From NCBI GenBank assembly GCA_029582165.1, contig CM055869.1, positions 57,609,518 through 57,673,517 on the forward strand: a stretch of DNA of 64,000 nucleotides, written 5' to 3'. Both the position numbers and the translations under genes were made by a program. Below, in pieces: positions 22,831-33,780 of this stretch (its first letter is position 1; each line of letters starts with the position of its first letter). Under the pieces are notes generated by a model, which saw only the letters and a program-made list of their open reading frames with translations, was not told the DNA's origin and did no database searches. The stretch comes from Portulaca oleracea (taxonomy: Eukaryota > Streptophyta > Magnoliopsida > Caryophyllales > Portulacaceae).

Positions 22831-23385
22831 ATTTTTATCGGTATTAGTTTGGTTGCTATAATGCAAACCAGTCCTTTTCTTTAAGGGACCTTTGTATTAA
22901 TATTGCATGCTTAGATAGTTAGATGCTTGTTTTTTTGTTTTTTTTTTTTTGCCCCAAGGTCCGAAAAAAGTCACAAAATATCGTAATCAAGTTACAAATT
23001 AAAAAGAAATAAAAAAAGAATTGCAACGATTCAACAACACAAACAATACAGCACAAGGACCGCATAAATGTAGATGCTTAATTACTTGTTTGGAGTATAT
23101 GTATTAGGAGTTATATATTTCTTTTAGGAGTTAATATAATTAGAGGTCTAAGAGGGTGTATTTCAATTCCTTTTAAAATCAGGTCTATATTTTTCAGTCA
23201 TATATGACTTAGAACAATAAAAGGAAAATGTATGTAAGTCAAAGCCACAAGTGATTTAAAGGAGAACTTAAGATCTTCCAAACTAAAGGATCAACCATTG
23301 AAAGAATTTGTTAAAATGCCAAAAGACCAGAGAAAATGATTGCAACAAGAGAAGGAATAAAGGGAGTGCCTTGAATAGCTAGCTT

Positions 23386-23640
23386 GTGCTAAAACTTCTA
23401 GTTTCAATTACAATGAAAGTACTTCGGATATCCACAAGATTTCTCAGTTCGCTAGATCTAATTTTAGAGGACATATCCACGAGAACTAAAACCTTTGAAA
23501 AATGTGAATGGAGCCATGTGAAGAGGGAAGGAAATTTTGCTGCACACCACCTAGCTAGGGCAATATTGGACGAAATTGACAATTGGGGGTCTGTCCTAGC
23601 CAAATTACTAGTTTGTACTGATGGACAAAATAAGTATTAA
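23386..23640 (+). pseudogene. C-terminal fragment of an RVT_3-type RNase H domain
   Basis: The frame ends with EWSHVKREGNFAAHHLAR followed by a short tail. The HVKREGN...AH..A motif is the last conserved block of the RVT_3 fold and is also present at about 8835-8890. The upstream catalytic parts are missing, so this is a fragment, not a gene. Confidence 0.6.
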
Positions 23641-23913
23641 TTGAATGAACGAATTTCTTTCTCAAAAAAAAGAAAATTTACTTCGGATAAAGTTTTGGTC
23701 TAGTGATTAAGACTGAAACCCTTTTCTTTTACGAACCAAAGAAAAAAAAAGGTAGATTGCTGGATTGGAGGATGAGCAATCTTTTATATCATTGTTATGC
23801 AAGTATGATTTCTGGAAGGATTCAGAATTGAAATTAATTGTTATTTATTGTGTTTTTATTTAATGGATCGTTTTGGCATTAGAGTTTGATCATTGCATAA
23901 ACACATTTATATA

Positions 23914-24170
23914 CTCCCTCCGTTCTATATTAATTGTCGTTTTTCGAAATTGTGCAGTCAAACTTAAAAAATTTTGATCATAAATTTCTCAATATATACA
24001 ATGAATTGTTATATAAAATTACCACCATTAGATTCGTAACGAAAAATACTATCTTACAAGTATAATATTGCAATTGTTAATAACATATTATGCAAGAAAT
24101 TATCAATCAAAGAATAATATTGGAGACCGTGAAAGTCAAAATTATGACAATTAATATGGAACGGAGGGAG
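23914..24170. mobile_element. Intact Stowaway MITE (Tc1/mariner type)
   Basis: The ends are CTCCCTCCGTTC and GAACGGAGGGAG-type complements, flanked on both sides by the TA duplication of mariner-type transposition (23912-23913 and 24171-24172). It is 257 bp long and AT-rich. A diverged, interrupted copy lies at 7081-7533 and a right-end fragment at about 36840-36934. Confidence 0.9.
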
Positions 24171-24499
24171 TATTTTGTTTGTTATGCTTATTTTTGTTTG
24201 ACCATTGTCTCTTTCATCATATAAATCATTCTTTCTTCAGCACTAATTATATAAATAGATAGATATTTATCGCGTAACATGCTTTGCATTCAATTTCTTT
24301 TTAGATTATTCAAAATCTAAATTAGGTTGTAAAATTTACAACATAAATTGCAAAAATATGTAAAGTACAACGACTCAACAACAAAAAGAAAAAGAACAAT
24401 AAAAATCATCAAAGTATATAAGTAGCAAAATAATACAATTTTCAATATTAATCCTTCTTCCTCATCTTGCTTTCTATTTGACATTTGTAATTAATATGA

Positions 24500-25060
24500 G
24501 GGTTTTTGGATGATAATATACCCATCTTTGGGGGTATTAAATTGTAATATACCAACATTTACTATTGGACAACAATATCCCTGACCTTTATACCTAGGTG
24601 ACATTATTATACCAACAGTAACTAAGAAGGTGGTAAACCGGTCTCCATGCGCACTAACATGGCTGGCGAGGGAAAAAAATTGTCCCAAGCCAATAATTTC
24701 ATTAACCGCTTAGTTTTTCTCACTAACACACATCATAAGACATTGGTTGGTTGTGTTTCACGTCAGTACGAAGACCGGTTCACCACCACGTTAGGCACTT
24801 TGTTAGGGCCGATTTTTTTAAACGTGGGTTAGTGAGAAAAACGAAGGGGTTAATGGGGTTATTGGGCAAGGGCCGGTTATTTTCCCTCTGCCTATCACGT
24901 CAAAATCGAGACCAGTTAACCAGTCTCCACCCCCTTAGTCACTATTGGTATAATAATATCACTTAACTATAAAAGTCAGGGATATTGTTGTCCAATAGTA
25001 AAGGTCGGTATATTACAATCCAATACCCCCAAAGGTCAGTATATTACTATCCAATATCCC
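24500..25060. mobile_element. Mutator-like fold-back MITE with near-perfect 9-bp TSD
   Basis: Inverted arms of about 120 bp begin GGGTTTTTGGAT on the left and, read inward, GGGATATTGGAT on the right. Both contain the word TTTGGGGGTATT. The flanks TTAATATGA (24491-24499) and TTAATATAA (25061-25069) match at 8 of 9 positions. The centre (about 24640-24890) holds no recognised gene. Confidence 0.82.
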
Positions 25061-25595
25061 TTAATATAATCAGTAAATCTTATGTAAGAGTGTCTCACCA
25101 TAAATTTATCGTAAGACATATAACTTTGCGGTGACTTTGTATGACTATAGGGGTTATTCAAGGTGACTCTAATAAAAGTCATGCCTTGATCATAATTTAT
25201 TAGTCAATATAAAGAGTTTGTCTCATAACTGTCTCATACTAGAATCTCTGCAATAATTAAAATACTCCACCGTTATCTCTTGATTATGACAAACAAAGCT
25301 CAAATCATTACCTCTAGAATACATTCCAAGTTTTATATACAATATACTGACTACAACAATTCAGATTCAGACCACTCAAATAAGCAGATATATAAGCTAT
25401 CTTCAACTTATCTTTATTCTATTTTACATTCAATTATGAGGAATATGAGGATTCAAAACGAATAATCAAACTCATAAATATCTAAAACTACAAAATTTGT
25501 CAGAATTCAATGAAACTAATCAAAATCCATAAAAATTAAGATGTGGACAATAAAAATTATAAGTGGGTCTGATCTGACCTGAAAGGTGTTTCATG

Positions 25596-26108
25596 GGGTT
25601 TTTTGGTTTTTGGACCCTATATTTTGGGGTATTTACAATCTGGACCCCCATGTTTCAAAGTTATAATTTGGACCCTATACAATATGTACCCAAAAAATTT
25701 AGTCCAAAGTTAAGTTTGACTCCGGTGAAGACCAAAATCTTGCATAAACCGACCGATTTACCCTTATTTCATTTATTCATTTATTTTGAATTTCCTTTTG
25801 AAATTAACTAGACTGAAGGCTTCAATTTCACAGCCCATACGCATATCCCACCCTTAGTGACTATTCAACTCCAAGCTCCTAGAAAACCGAATAAATGAAG
25901 GATAAATTTGGAAGTACAGAAATAATTAAGGGGCAACTTCGGAAGGAAAAATCAGTCAAACTACAATAAGGGCCTCTTTTGGCCGGACCCCTCTAATTAT
26001 GTCCAAATTGTTGCCGGAAACAAAGTATAGGGTCCAAATTGTAAACTTTGAAACATGGGGGTCCAGATCGTAAATACCCCCAAAATACAGGGTCCAAAAA
26101 GCAAAAAC
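25596..26108. mobile_element. Fold-back MITE, probably Mutator-like
   Basis: Inverted arms of about 90 bp. The left reads TTTTTGGACCCTATATTTTGG and continues to a TTTCAAAGTTATAATTTGG segment; the right is its complement. The centre is less symmetric. No target duplication could be read with confidence; the arm style is that of the elements with 9-bp duplications. Confidence 0.65.
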
Positions 26109-26214
26109 ATAAATACTTAGACACGATCTCTTTGTGATGTATGATAAATTTATACTATTTATTGTACCTTTATTTACTTTTGATTATCCTATCTGAGCTT
26201 TCTATGAACATGTG

Positions 26215-26450
26215 AGTATAGTTAGATTTCTGGCGAACATCAAGTATTGTTTTTTGGACATCAATAATGAAAGGTGCACATTAAGTGTTGTTATTGTGGA
26301 CATCGGATATGAAGGTTGGGCATCAAAATTTGATGTCTGCCATGTAAAATCTTTATATTCCCTTCGCATACTTGAGGTCTACGAAAACAATACATGATGT
26401 CCATCTTTCATACTTGATGTCCACCAAAATATCACTTGATGTCCACTAGG
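26215..26450. repeat. Short repeats of an ACTTGATGTCCAC word
   Basis: Copies of ACTTGATGTCCAC and its complement GTGGACATCAAG-type word occur about six times in 230 bp in both orientations. This may be a small MITE; ends and target duplication are unclear. Confidence 0.45.
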
Positions 26451-26599
26451 TATCTAACCATGTTTGCCAAAAAGTCATGCTCATATAATCAATTATCATA
26501 TTTAAAAAGTCATATATTTAATAAGTGGTGTGACTTGTCTTACTTTACATTCCCAAATACTATCCTACATACCCACCAACACTTTGGCTTTGTTTTTTT

Positions 26600-27885
26600 G
26601 TGTTCTACCAAACCGCATCTCTCACAATCTACTCCACTAACCACAGATCATCACATATTTACCATATATACCCTACCACACTTTACCACAACCTCAATTT
26701 TCTCTCTTCTTACCTAACACAACAACCATTCTTATCACAAATTGTACCACAATTTACCACACTATATATCACATCATATCACACTATCCACATTTTTATC
26801 ATACCATACCATTATCAAACTTTACCCACCACAAAAAAGAACAGGATGTTAAAGTATAAAACTATTACTGGACCTTCAACCACTAACTAAGATTTTGGTT
26901 GAGATGGTTCCACTTTATATCCGGGTTAGACAGGTCTTAGGTTCGAATCTCAACACGGCCCATATTCATTTGAGCAAGCTAAATGAGGTTTTTGCATCAT
27001 CCATGCTTTCAAGCCCAAAGGACATTTACGTCAAGGAGCGTGTTAGAATATAAAACTATCAATCTATTGTTGAACCTTCAACCATTAACCTAAATTTTTG
27101 ATTGAGATAATTTCACACAGGGTCTTACACAATCTTTCTTACCTTAATTACCCACCCGCTTACTATCCCACGGTTACACAAAATTTTACGTCCATTCTTC
27201 AATCATTGAAGCACTAATCAATCGACCAAGTTAATGGGTGAATGGGCCCAACACGCATGCAAGGTTCATCATCTCACTTTTCTCCATTCTTATCTACCAT
27301 ACCAACCATTCTTATTACAAATTTTACCACAATTTATCACACTATATCACGTCATATCACACTGTCCACATTTTTACCATACCATACCATTGTCACAGGA
27401 TTTACCATACCATACCATACAATACCAAACCATACCATACCACACTACCTTGCGCAAATGAATTGGTAATGATTGGGATAAAGTGTAGAAGAATATTGAG
27501 TAATATAGTGAGTTGTGGTACTGGATTGTATCAAAAAACATGGCCTTGCTACAGTAACCACAAAATCATCACATATTACCATACCATATTACACTTTACC
27601 ACAACCTCACTTTTCTCTCTTCGTACCTACCAAACCAACCATTCTTATCACAAATTTTACCATAACTTACCACACTATATCACACTATCCACATTTTTAC
27701 CATACCATACCATTATCACACTTTACCCACCATAGAAAAGAACATAGTCTTACACAACCTTTCCTGCCTTACTCAGCATTACCATCCCACGGTTACACAA
27801 AAGTTTACGTCCATTCTTCAATCATGAAAGCACTAATCAATCAATCACGCTAATGCTTGCATGGGCCCAACACGCATGCATGGTT
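26600..27885. repeat. Three direct copies of a TTACCAC-rich block
   Basis: Blocks at about 26640-26835, 27265-27450 and 27565-27745 share the order TTTTCTCTCTTCTTACC, ACCACAATTTACCACACTATATCAC, CACTATCCACATTTTTACCATACC. Flanking words such as CATTCTTCAATCAT..AAGCACTAATCAATC and GGGCCCAACACGCATGCA also recur about 615 bp apart (27194 and 27812), so part of the region is a tandem duplication. Long apparent frames here are only repeat. Confidence 0.7.
26847..27116 (+). mobile_element. TRIM- or SINE-like dispersed repeat
   Basis: Direct repeats of about 70 bp (GTTAAAGTATAAAACTATTA... and GTTAGAATATAAAACTATCA...) bound an interior with GGTTCGAATCTC, which resembles the B box of tRNA-derived promoters. 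Related sequence is at about 225-300 and, inverted, at 62085-62320 in an intron of the F-box gene. Direct ends argue for a TRIM, the box for a SINE. Confidence 0.45.
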
Positions 27886-28138
27886 GGCGACGTCACCAAA
27901 AGGAAACAAAACGTGCATGTGAAAAGAAAGGGGGAGGTTTGTCTAAGTAGAAACAACGCACGACTCTTGCCTGAATAACCACCGATGTGGGATAAAGAGT
28001 CGTCCAAATACACATCACGAACACAAATGTAGGCAGACATTCCATATTGGGTGGTCCGTGGTCCTCCCCCTTTGGATGTTGATGCTAGGGTTCATCTTCT
28101 GCATACATTTGGAATTTCGTGATGTTGTGTAATTGCTT

Positions 28139-28800
28139 ATTGGAAGGGTGGGGGGGTGAAAGATTGTGTCTTTTCACTTGTTAGATTCTTCAACTTTTAC
28201 GTCTAGTTTGGACGGATTGAGAATTTGTGATCAATGTCGTGCTTCTATCATCATACTGTACAAAGCTTGATATGAGGAAGTGCACTATCAGAGCTGCGCT
28301 GATGAAAGTTTGAGTCTAGGTTAAATTTATAGGTCCGTCAAAATCAATTGATGATCAATTAGTTTGGGGGAGGGGAGGGGGGTGTTGAAATTTTTTTGTC
28401 TTTTCACTGGTTTGATTCAACTTTTACGTCTAGTTTGGACGGATGGAGAATTTGTGATCAATGTCGCACTTCTATCGTCATATTGTACAATACTTCTTTG
28501 TGATCAATGTCACACTCCTATTGACATCTTGTACAAAACTTGAAGAAGTGCACAGTTATGAGGGGTGTCGATAAAAGTTTGAGTCCAGTTAAATTTGCAT
28601 TAGTCAAAGTCAACTAGATATATTGGAAGGGGGGGGGGGGTTGGAAGATTGAGTCGTTTCACTTGCTAGGTTCAACTTTTACGTTAAATTTGGACATATG
28701 GAGAATTTGTGATCAATGTTGCGCTTCTAACGTCATAACGTTCGAAACTTGTAGAAGTGCACTATTGTGAGTAGTGTTGGTAAACGTTTGAGTCACAAGG
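28139..28800. repeat. Three tandem copies of a ~230-bp unit
   Basis: Units start with a G run (near 28150, 28366 and 28628) and then share TCTTTTCACTTG, TTCAACTTTTACGTCTAGTTTGGAC, GGAGAATTTGTGATCAATGT, a GTAC-AAACTTG segment, GAAGTGCAC and AAAGTTTGAGTC. The middle unit has an internal duplication of the TTGTGATCAATGTC segment. Confidence 0.8.
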
Positions 28801-28803
28801 GAG

Positions 28804-29324
28804 GTGTGTTTGGTGTAAAGGAAAACTGTTTTCTAGTTAGAAAAATAGTTTTCCTTGTAAAATATTTTTTTTAGAAAATGAATTTTCATTTGATATTTTC
28901 CCGTGTTTGGTACAGAAGGAAATTATTTTTCTGGAAAACGATTTTCACCTATTTGACAATAAGGAGATAGATATTAAAATATGTGTGAGAGAAAGTGGTG
29001 GAGAGGGGGGGGGGGCAGAGAGAATATTAAAACATGTGTGTGAGAGAGAGTGTGGTGGAGAGAGGGAAAGATGAGAGATAGAGATATTAAAACGAGAGAA
29101 TAGTGGAAAGAGAGAAAAACGAGAAAGAAAATATATTCAAATCGGTGCATGAGAGAGAATAGTAGAAAGAGAGAAAGAAGGGAGAGAGAACGAAAGAAGA
29201 GAGAGAGTAGGGGGAGAGAGAGAAAATAGTTTTCTTTAGATTGGAGTCAAGAAAATAATTTACAAAAGGGTGGGGAGAATTTATTTTCTTGGAAAATGGA
29301 GCCATTTTGCAGTTACCAAACACC
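28804..29324. mobile_element. hAT-like MITE with GTGTTTGGT ends
   Basis: The element starts GGTGTGTTTGGT and ends ACCAAACACC. The outer parts are mirrored GGAAAA/TTTTCC-rich sequence and the centre is a GAGAGA-rich stretch with AGAGAGAAA runs. Similar elements are at 10407, 52563 and 60752. No 8-bp duplication could be read, so the class is tentative. Confidence 0.55.
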
Positions 29325-30912
29325 GCAAAATGGGAAAATCCACACCCTAATCAAATTTGAGTCGGTCAAGGTCAATTTTTAAATGAGAAATCAATGTCTA
29401 TCATCAACTTTTTTTGAGGGGTATGGATTGGTTTAGACAATTTAGACAGACGTAAATTTACATTAAAATTGAGTTCGAATAATAGAAATAAGTGAAAATG
29501 CGTGTTCGGATTTTCAATTGAATTGGCTAGTGTCAAAATTTGGATGAGAAATGTGTGACCTATCTAATACTTTTTTAGATCGGACAAATTTCAATAATCA
29601 AGCCGAACAATGTTTTGCCAACACTAATTACAAGCCTGATTCCAGAAGACTACAAAAATCTGTTCACCCTTACATAGAACAAGGCATTACTGTTGGAAAA
29701 AATCTATTCGACCCAAATACCTAATTTTGTCAGACTCAAATTAATTAGGATACGATCACCATTCTTTTGTTCAAATTTTAAAGTTGGTCAATTTGAACAT
29801 GTCTGAATGCAAAAGTAGGTCTGGTACGGGTTCAGATTTGGGATCATGAATCCGTGTGGTTAGAATTTTGTGTCAAATTCTTACCAAATTAAGGTTCGTA
29901 CTCATCCAAGTGAATTGTGACAATGTCCCAAACCCAACCAAATCTTTGGACAGTGTCTAAATCTAAAAAAATTGAACATTCGGTCAAATCACTCAACTCA
30001 CTCTGGTCAAATTTTCACCAACAAAACTCAGACATTCGGACAAGTCGGATAATCCCGGTCTGGTTTGAAAACATGATATGAGTAGTACCCTGGGTTATCT
30101 ATGACCAATTGACCATGGTAAGTTGGGCCTACCAGGCAGCGAACCAATAGATTCGTGAAGTTGGGCCCAGCAGGCGGGCTTGGGGCGAACCAATAGATTC
30201 TTGAAGTTGGGCCTATCAGTCGGGCCTGCAGTGAATCAATAGATTTGTAAAGTTGGGCCTATCAGCCGGGCTTGGCGTGAACCAACTACTTCAATGCCAT
30301 GGGTTGATCTGCAATTACTAGTACTACCCCCTTTCCTTTGGTTAGTATCTGTTATTGCATAATTTGACACACCTCCTAATCAAATCACACGTTATACTCT
30401 AAACTTATATCATTTGTATAATTGTATGACTTGGATAAGAAAGCCGGAACACGGTGGGAAATGTATGTTGTATTGAATCACAGTACAGCGAGTAGAATGG
30501 AGCAAAAGATCTAAGATTACATGCGGATATACGACGCTTACCGAAATACACCGCCCATATTTGTCTGAACCCGATATACACCATATCCGTATTTAACCTG
30601 GTCGCCCGAATTGATAGATCTAAATCTAACTGAGATAGAAGGTTGATTTTGACCAAGCTTTTAGCGAAAGGCTTAGCCTTTCATGTAGCCACCTACTGCC
30701 CCAAGAAGTCTGAGGGGGTGTCCGATGGACAAGGATTTGAATCATACCTGCAACTATTAAGTACAAGAGTCATTGCAGCACATGACAGGAAATACATATC
30801 ATAAATCTATATATGGTAAGCATGACAAAAAAAGGGCATGTCAAACTAAACTATACTATACAATTGCCTGTATAACTTGTATGGACACCAAATCATGAGA
30901 AGCAGATAGCAA
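29325..30912. other. Degenerate repeats and a short minisatellite
   Basis: From about 29440 to 30070 the sequence is made of degenerate TTCGGACAA/TTGGACA words. At 30121-30295 there are four tandem units of 38-46 bp starting AGTTGGGCC and containing GAACCAATAGATT. No gene is evident to 30912. Confidence 0.55.
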
Positions 30913-31054
30913 TTATCGAGTTTTCTTACTGTCCATCCCACTTGTATGCCGTCTGGACCACCCTGGATGTGAAACTGAGACGTAACTAGCTTCAGAAGAA
31001 GTCACATCCTCCAACAACTTATCGTATTGATTCATAACATGGCAAAAATGTAAC
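30913..31054 (-). other. Possible terminal coding exon of an unidentified gene
   Basis: On the minus strand a good acceptor (ATTATCACAG) is followed by an open frame reading HFCHVMNQYDKLLEDV, then SYVSVSHPGWSRRHTSG and a TAA. Composition is coding-like and unlike the AT-rich surroundings. I do not recognise the protein and found no matching upstream exon next to it. It lies ~560 bp downstream of the AMT1 stop codon on the same strand. It could be the last exon of a larger gene, an exon relic, or chance. Confidence 0.35.
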
Positions 31055-31616
31055 CTGTGATAATTAATCATTCCCCAAGGACAAATTTGTCAACAATAGC
31101 GAGCAGTCAGAGAAAATTACAGATATTGCCGACAATAGGATTGGATAATGTGTCTTCAGTCAGTCTTCGACATCAACGATCAACACAGGATTAATACGAA
31201 AATCTCACTCTCAGTCTTTTAGTCATGCTGATATGCTGTTAACAGATACTGTCAATTCTTGTTTATCTGCCCTGTTTTAGCTCCACTGTTGCAAATAATG
31301 TTACAGAAAGAAAACCCGGTGAGCGAATCTACCGGTGTCAGATGAAGTCAAGAAGAAAATCAAATGTCGGAGCGGAGCTTTATGCATTACTTCACAAATC
31401 TTCATTCATACAAATAAGAAGACAGCTATACAAAATACAATTTACAGAGTTTTTAATGACATTGCAGAATCAATTTTCAAAACAATATACTTAAAAACAG
31501 AACCTAAAACATGTAGCAGCAGCTACAAACCCAGCACTTGTGATCAGAGCTTCTTGTTTCAAAGAAGTAAAAAAAAAAGAGGAATTGAGCTCATTGAGAT
31601 TCGACAAATATGAATC

Positions 31617-33023
31617 TCATGCTCCACTCTGCATTCTCACATAATCAGAGTAACGGGTAGGACGCACATCTTCCGTGTGGTCACGATAAGCATATCCTCC
31701 ATGGCTAGATATGTCAAGACCAGCCATTTCATCGTCGATGGATATCCTCAGCAATCTCAGCTTTTGCAGCACATAAAAAAGAGGTCCCATGGTCACGCTT
31801 ACCCAAGCTACAATGACTATGACCTCGACCAGTTGTGCCCCAAGCAAGCCCCAACCCCCGCCATGCAACAACCCGTAGGACCGAGACACCCCACCCACGA
31901 CCCCTGAATCATAGGTTTGGATCACAAACTCTTCCTTGGCAAACAAACCTGTGAATATCAGCCCCCAAGCTCCACACCCGCCATGCAATTGCGTGGCCTC
32001 CAACGGGTCATCAAACCCTAGCTTCAAGGCTAGCCTGTTGAGCCCGATTAGGACCCAAGCGGCAACGAAACCACAGACAATGGCGGCCCACGGCTCCACC
32101 ACGGAGCACCCCGAGGTGATGGCCACGAACCCCGCAAGGACTCCGTTGCACACATCCAAGGCATCCCAATGGCCCACCAACATTCTTTGTCCAAACAAGG
32201 TTACAATACCTGCCATTGACCCGGACAGCGTGGTGGTGACCGCGGTCCGGCCTATGGCGGTCCAATTACCCTGGTTGATTGTATTAGGGTACGCGACGAG
32301 GATCTTATCAAAGGAACCTGGGTTGAACCCGAACCAACCAAACCAGAGCAAAAAGGTCCCTAGGACTACCAAGGTCGCATTGTGGCCCCTCATTTGGACT
32401 GGCTTTCCATACGCATCAAACCGGCCAACGCGGGCCCCCTCAATGATGGCCCCCCAAAGGCCCGCCACCCCACCCACAAGGTGAACCACACCACTCCCAG
32501 CAAAATCAATGGCACCCGAACCAAGGAAAAGGCTACCACTACTAGCACTAGGGCTAAGCCACCCGGACGGCGACCAGACCCAATGAGCCACGACTGGATA
32601 CACAAACCCCGAAAGAAAAAATGAAAAAACAAGGTAAGCACTAAACTGTGTCCTCTCGGCTATGGACCCACTTGTGATCCCAGCCACCGCAATGGCGAAT
32701 GCCCATTGGTAGAGGAAGAACGCGTAGTCGTATTCCTCACTGGGAATGTCCTTCAAGGCGAAGAACCCGGTCCCAATGAAGGGGTTGGAACTGGAAGAGC
32801 TGGATCCAAAGGCAAAGGCAAAGCCAAAGAGGTAGTAAGAGATACTCCCCACAACAGCATCGACTACATTGGTGAGCATGATGTTCAATGCATTCTTGGC
32901 ACGCACCGAGCCAGCACAAAGCATGGCGAAACCAAGCTGCATGATGAACACAAGGTAGGCCGAAAAGAGGAGGTAAATGGTGTTGATCGAGCTCGTGACA
33001 CTGTCTTCCCATGACACCGCCAT
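31617..33023 (-). CDS. AMT1: AMT1-type high-affinity ammonium transporter
   Basis: A 468-residue intact frame with the full AMT1 signature (PF00909): [20 protein letters not shown] at 17-36, [16 protein letters not shown] at 38-53, [20 protein letters not shown] at 102-121 and the [13 protein letters not shown] loop at 173-185. His181 and His347 (in [12 protein letters not shown]) are the twin pore histidines. These plasma-membrane trimers import ammonium. The frame stays open 23 codons upstream to 33092; I choose the ATG at 33023 because MAVSWEDS leads directly into the first conserved helix and the upstream residues look like translated leader. The extracellular N-terminus before helix 1 is short, lacking the longer Cys-containing stretch of many AMT1 proteins. 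The conserved C-terminal phospho-switch reads [10 protein letters not shown] (437-446), with Ser439 where Arabidopsis AMT1;1 has Thr460. Single exon. Confidence 0.95.
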   Translation of the reverse strand: MAVSWEDSVTSSINTIYLLFSAYLVFIMQLGFAMLCAGSVRAKNALNIMLTNVVDAVVGSISYYLFGFAFAFGSSSSSSNPFIGTGFFALKDIPSEEYDYAFFLYQWAFAIAVAGITSGSIAERTQFSAYLVFSFFLSGFVYPVVAHWVWSPSGWLSPSASSGSLFLGSGAIDFAGSGVVHLVGGVAGLWGAIIEGARVGRFDAYGKPVQMRGHNATLVVLGTFLLWFGWFGFNPGSFDKILVAYPNTINQGNWTAIGRTAVTTTLSGSMAGIVTLFGQRMLVGHWDALDVCNGVLAGFVAITSGCSVVEPWAAIVCGFVAAWVLIGLNRLALKLGFDDPLEATQLHGGCGAWGLIFTGLFAKEEFVIQTYDSGVVGGVSRSYGLLHGGGWGLLGAQLVEVIVIVAWVSVTMGPLFYVLQKLRLLRISIDDEMAGLDISSHGGYAYRDHTEDVRPTRYSDYVRMQSGA

Positions 33024-33677
33024 GGGAGTAGAGTAGAGTAACAGATAATTCAAGGGGATGGATGATATTTCGAGTGGTGTTTTGAGGACCAAAGGACGTC
33101 GAAAAGCTGATTAAGGTGGATAAGTTGTAGAATGGTAGGTGGGTCTTTTAAGGATTGGCATGTTTTACCAACTGGCAAGTACCATTTGAATGATTTCTAG
33201 CTGTTTATGAGTCCCACTGATTGAAATAGACACTTGCAGAAGATACAAAATTTTCCAATTCGTTGGAATTCGCATTAATGTTCTCAACCAAACAAATTCT
33301 ATCCATTCCCAAGTATGATTGAGGATTGAACACAACTCCAATAGCCAAAAATTATTATCAACATCACTCAAACTCAAAATCATCAACCAGAACAATCTAC
33401 CTGGATTACATATTACATCGTTGATCGCTCAATTTCTAGGTTTTATGGACATCGTCATGAATTGAGCTGTACCATATTTGACCCTAAATTTGTGTAGCTC
33501 TACATTAAACTATGCTAGCCAAACCTCAGAATATCAAAGCCATTCATACAAATTACAAACACAAAATCTGCGGCATAGATATTAAATTTAGGCTCATCAG
33601 CATTCGATTAAAGTGATAGACGGAAAATTGGGCGAAATCGGAATGAAAAGTGACTCAGATTGAGAAGGGGGAAACTC

Positions 33678-33780
33678 ACCGACTTCAAGACGGAAATTCG
33701 CCGGAAATGGAAGGCATCCGGCGACGTGGGGTTGCTCCGGCGGAGGAGAAGAAAGGACCGCCGTGTTTAAGCAATACTAG
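33678..33780 (-). other. Exon-like GC-rich segment with a strong splice donor
   Basis: On the minus strand a GC-rich stretch with CTTCTCCTCCGCCGGAGC and GCCGGATGCCTTCC ends at AAGTCG followed by GTGAGT, a strong plant donor. A plausible acceptor, CACCTTAATCAG, is near 33109, only ~85 bp upstream of the AMT1 ATG, so this may be a non-coding first exon of AMT1. It could instead be the first exon of another gene. The segment starts right beside the repeat-like palindrome ACCCGTCC..GGACGGGT at 33788-33807. Confidence 0.35.

Noticed and set aside
27238..27735. 165-codon histidine/tyrosine-rich plus-strand frame
   Set aside because: It is a translation of the TACCAC tandem repeats, not a gene.
31936..32484. 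182-codon plus-strand frame
   Set aside because: Antisense of the AMT1 coding region.
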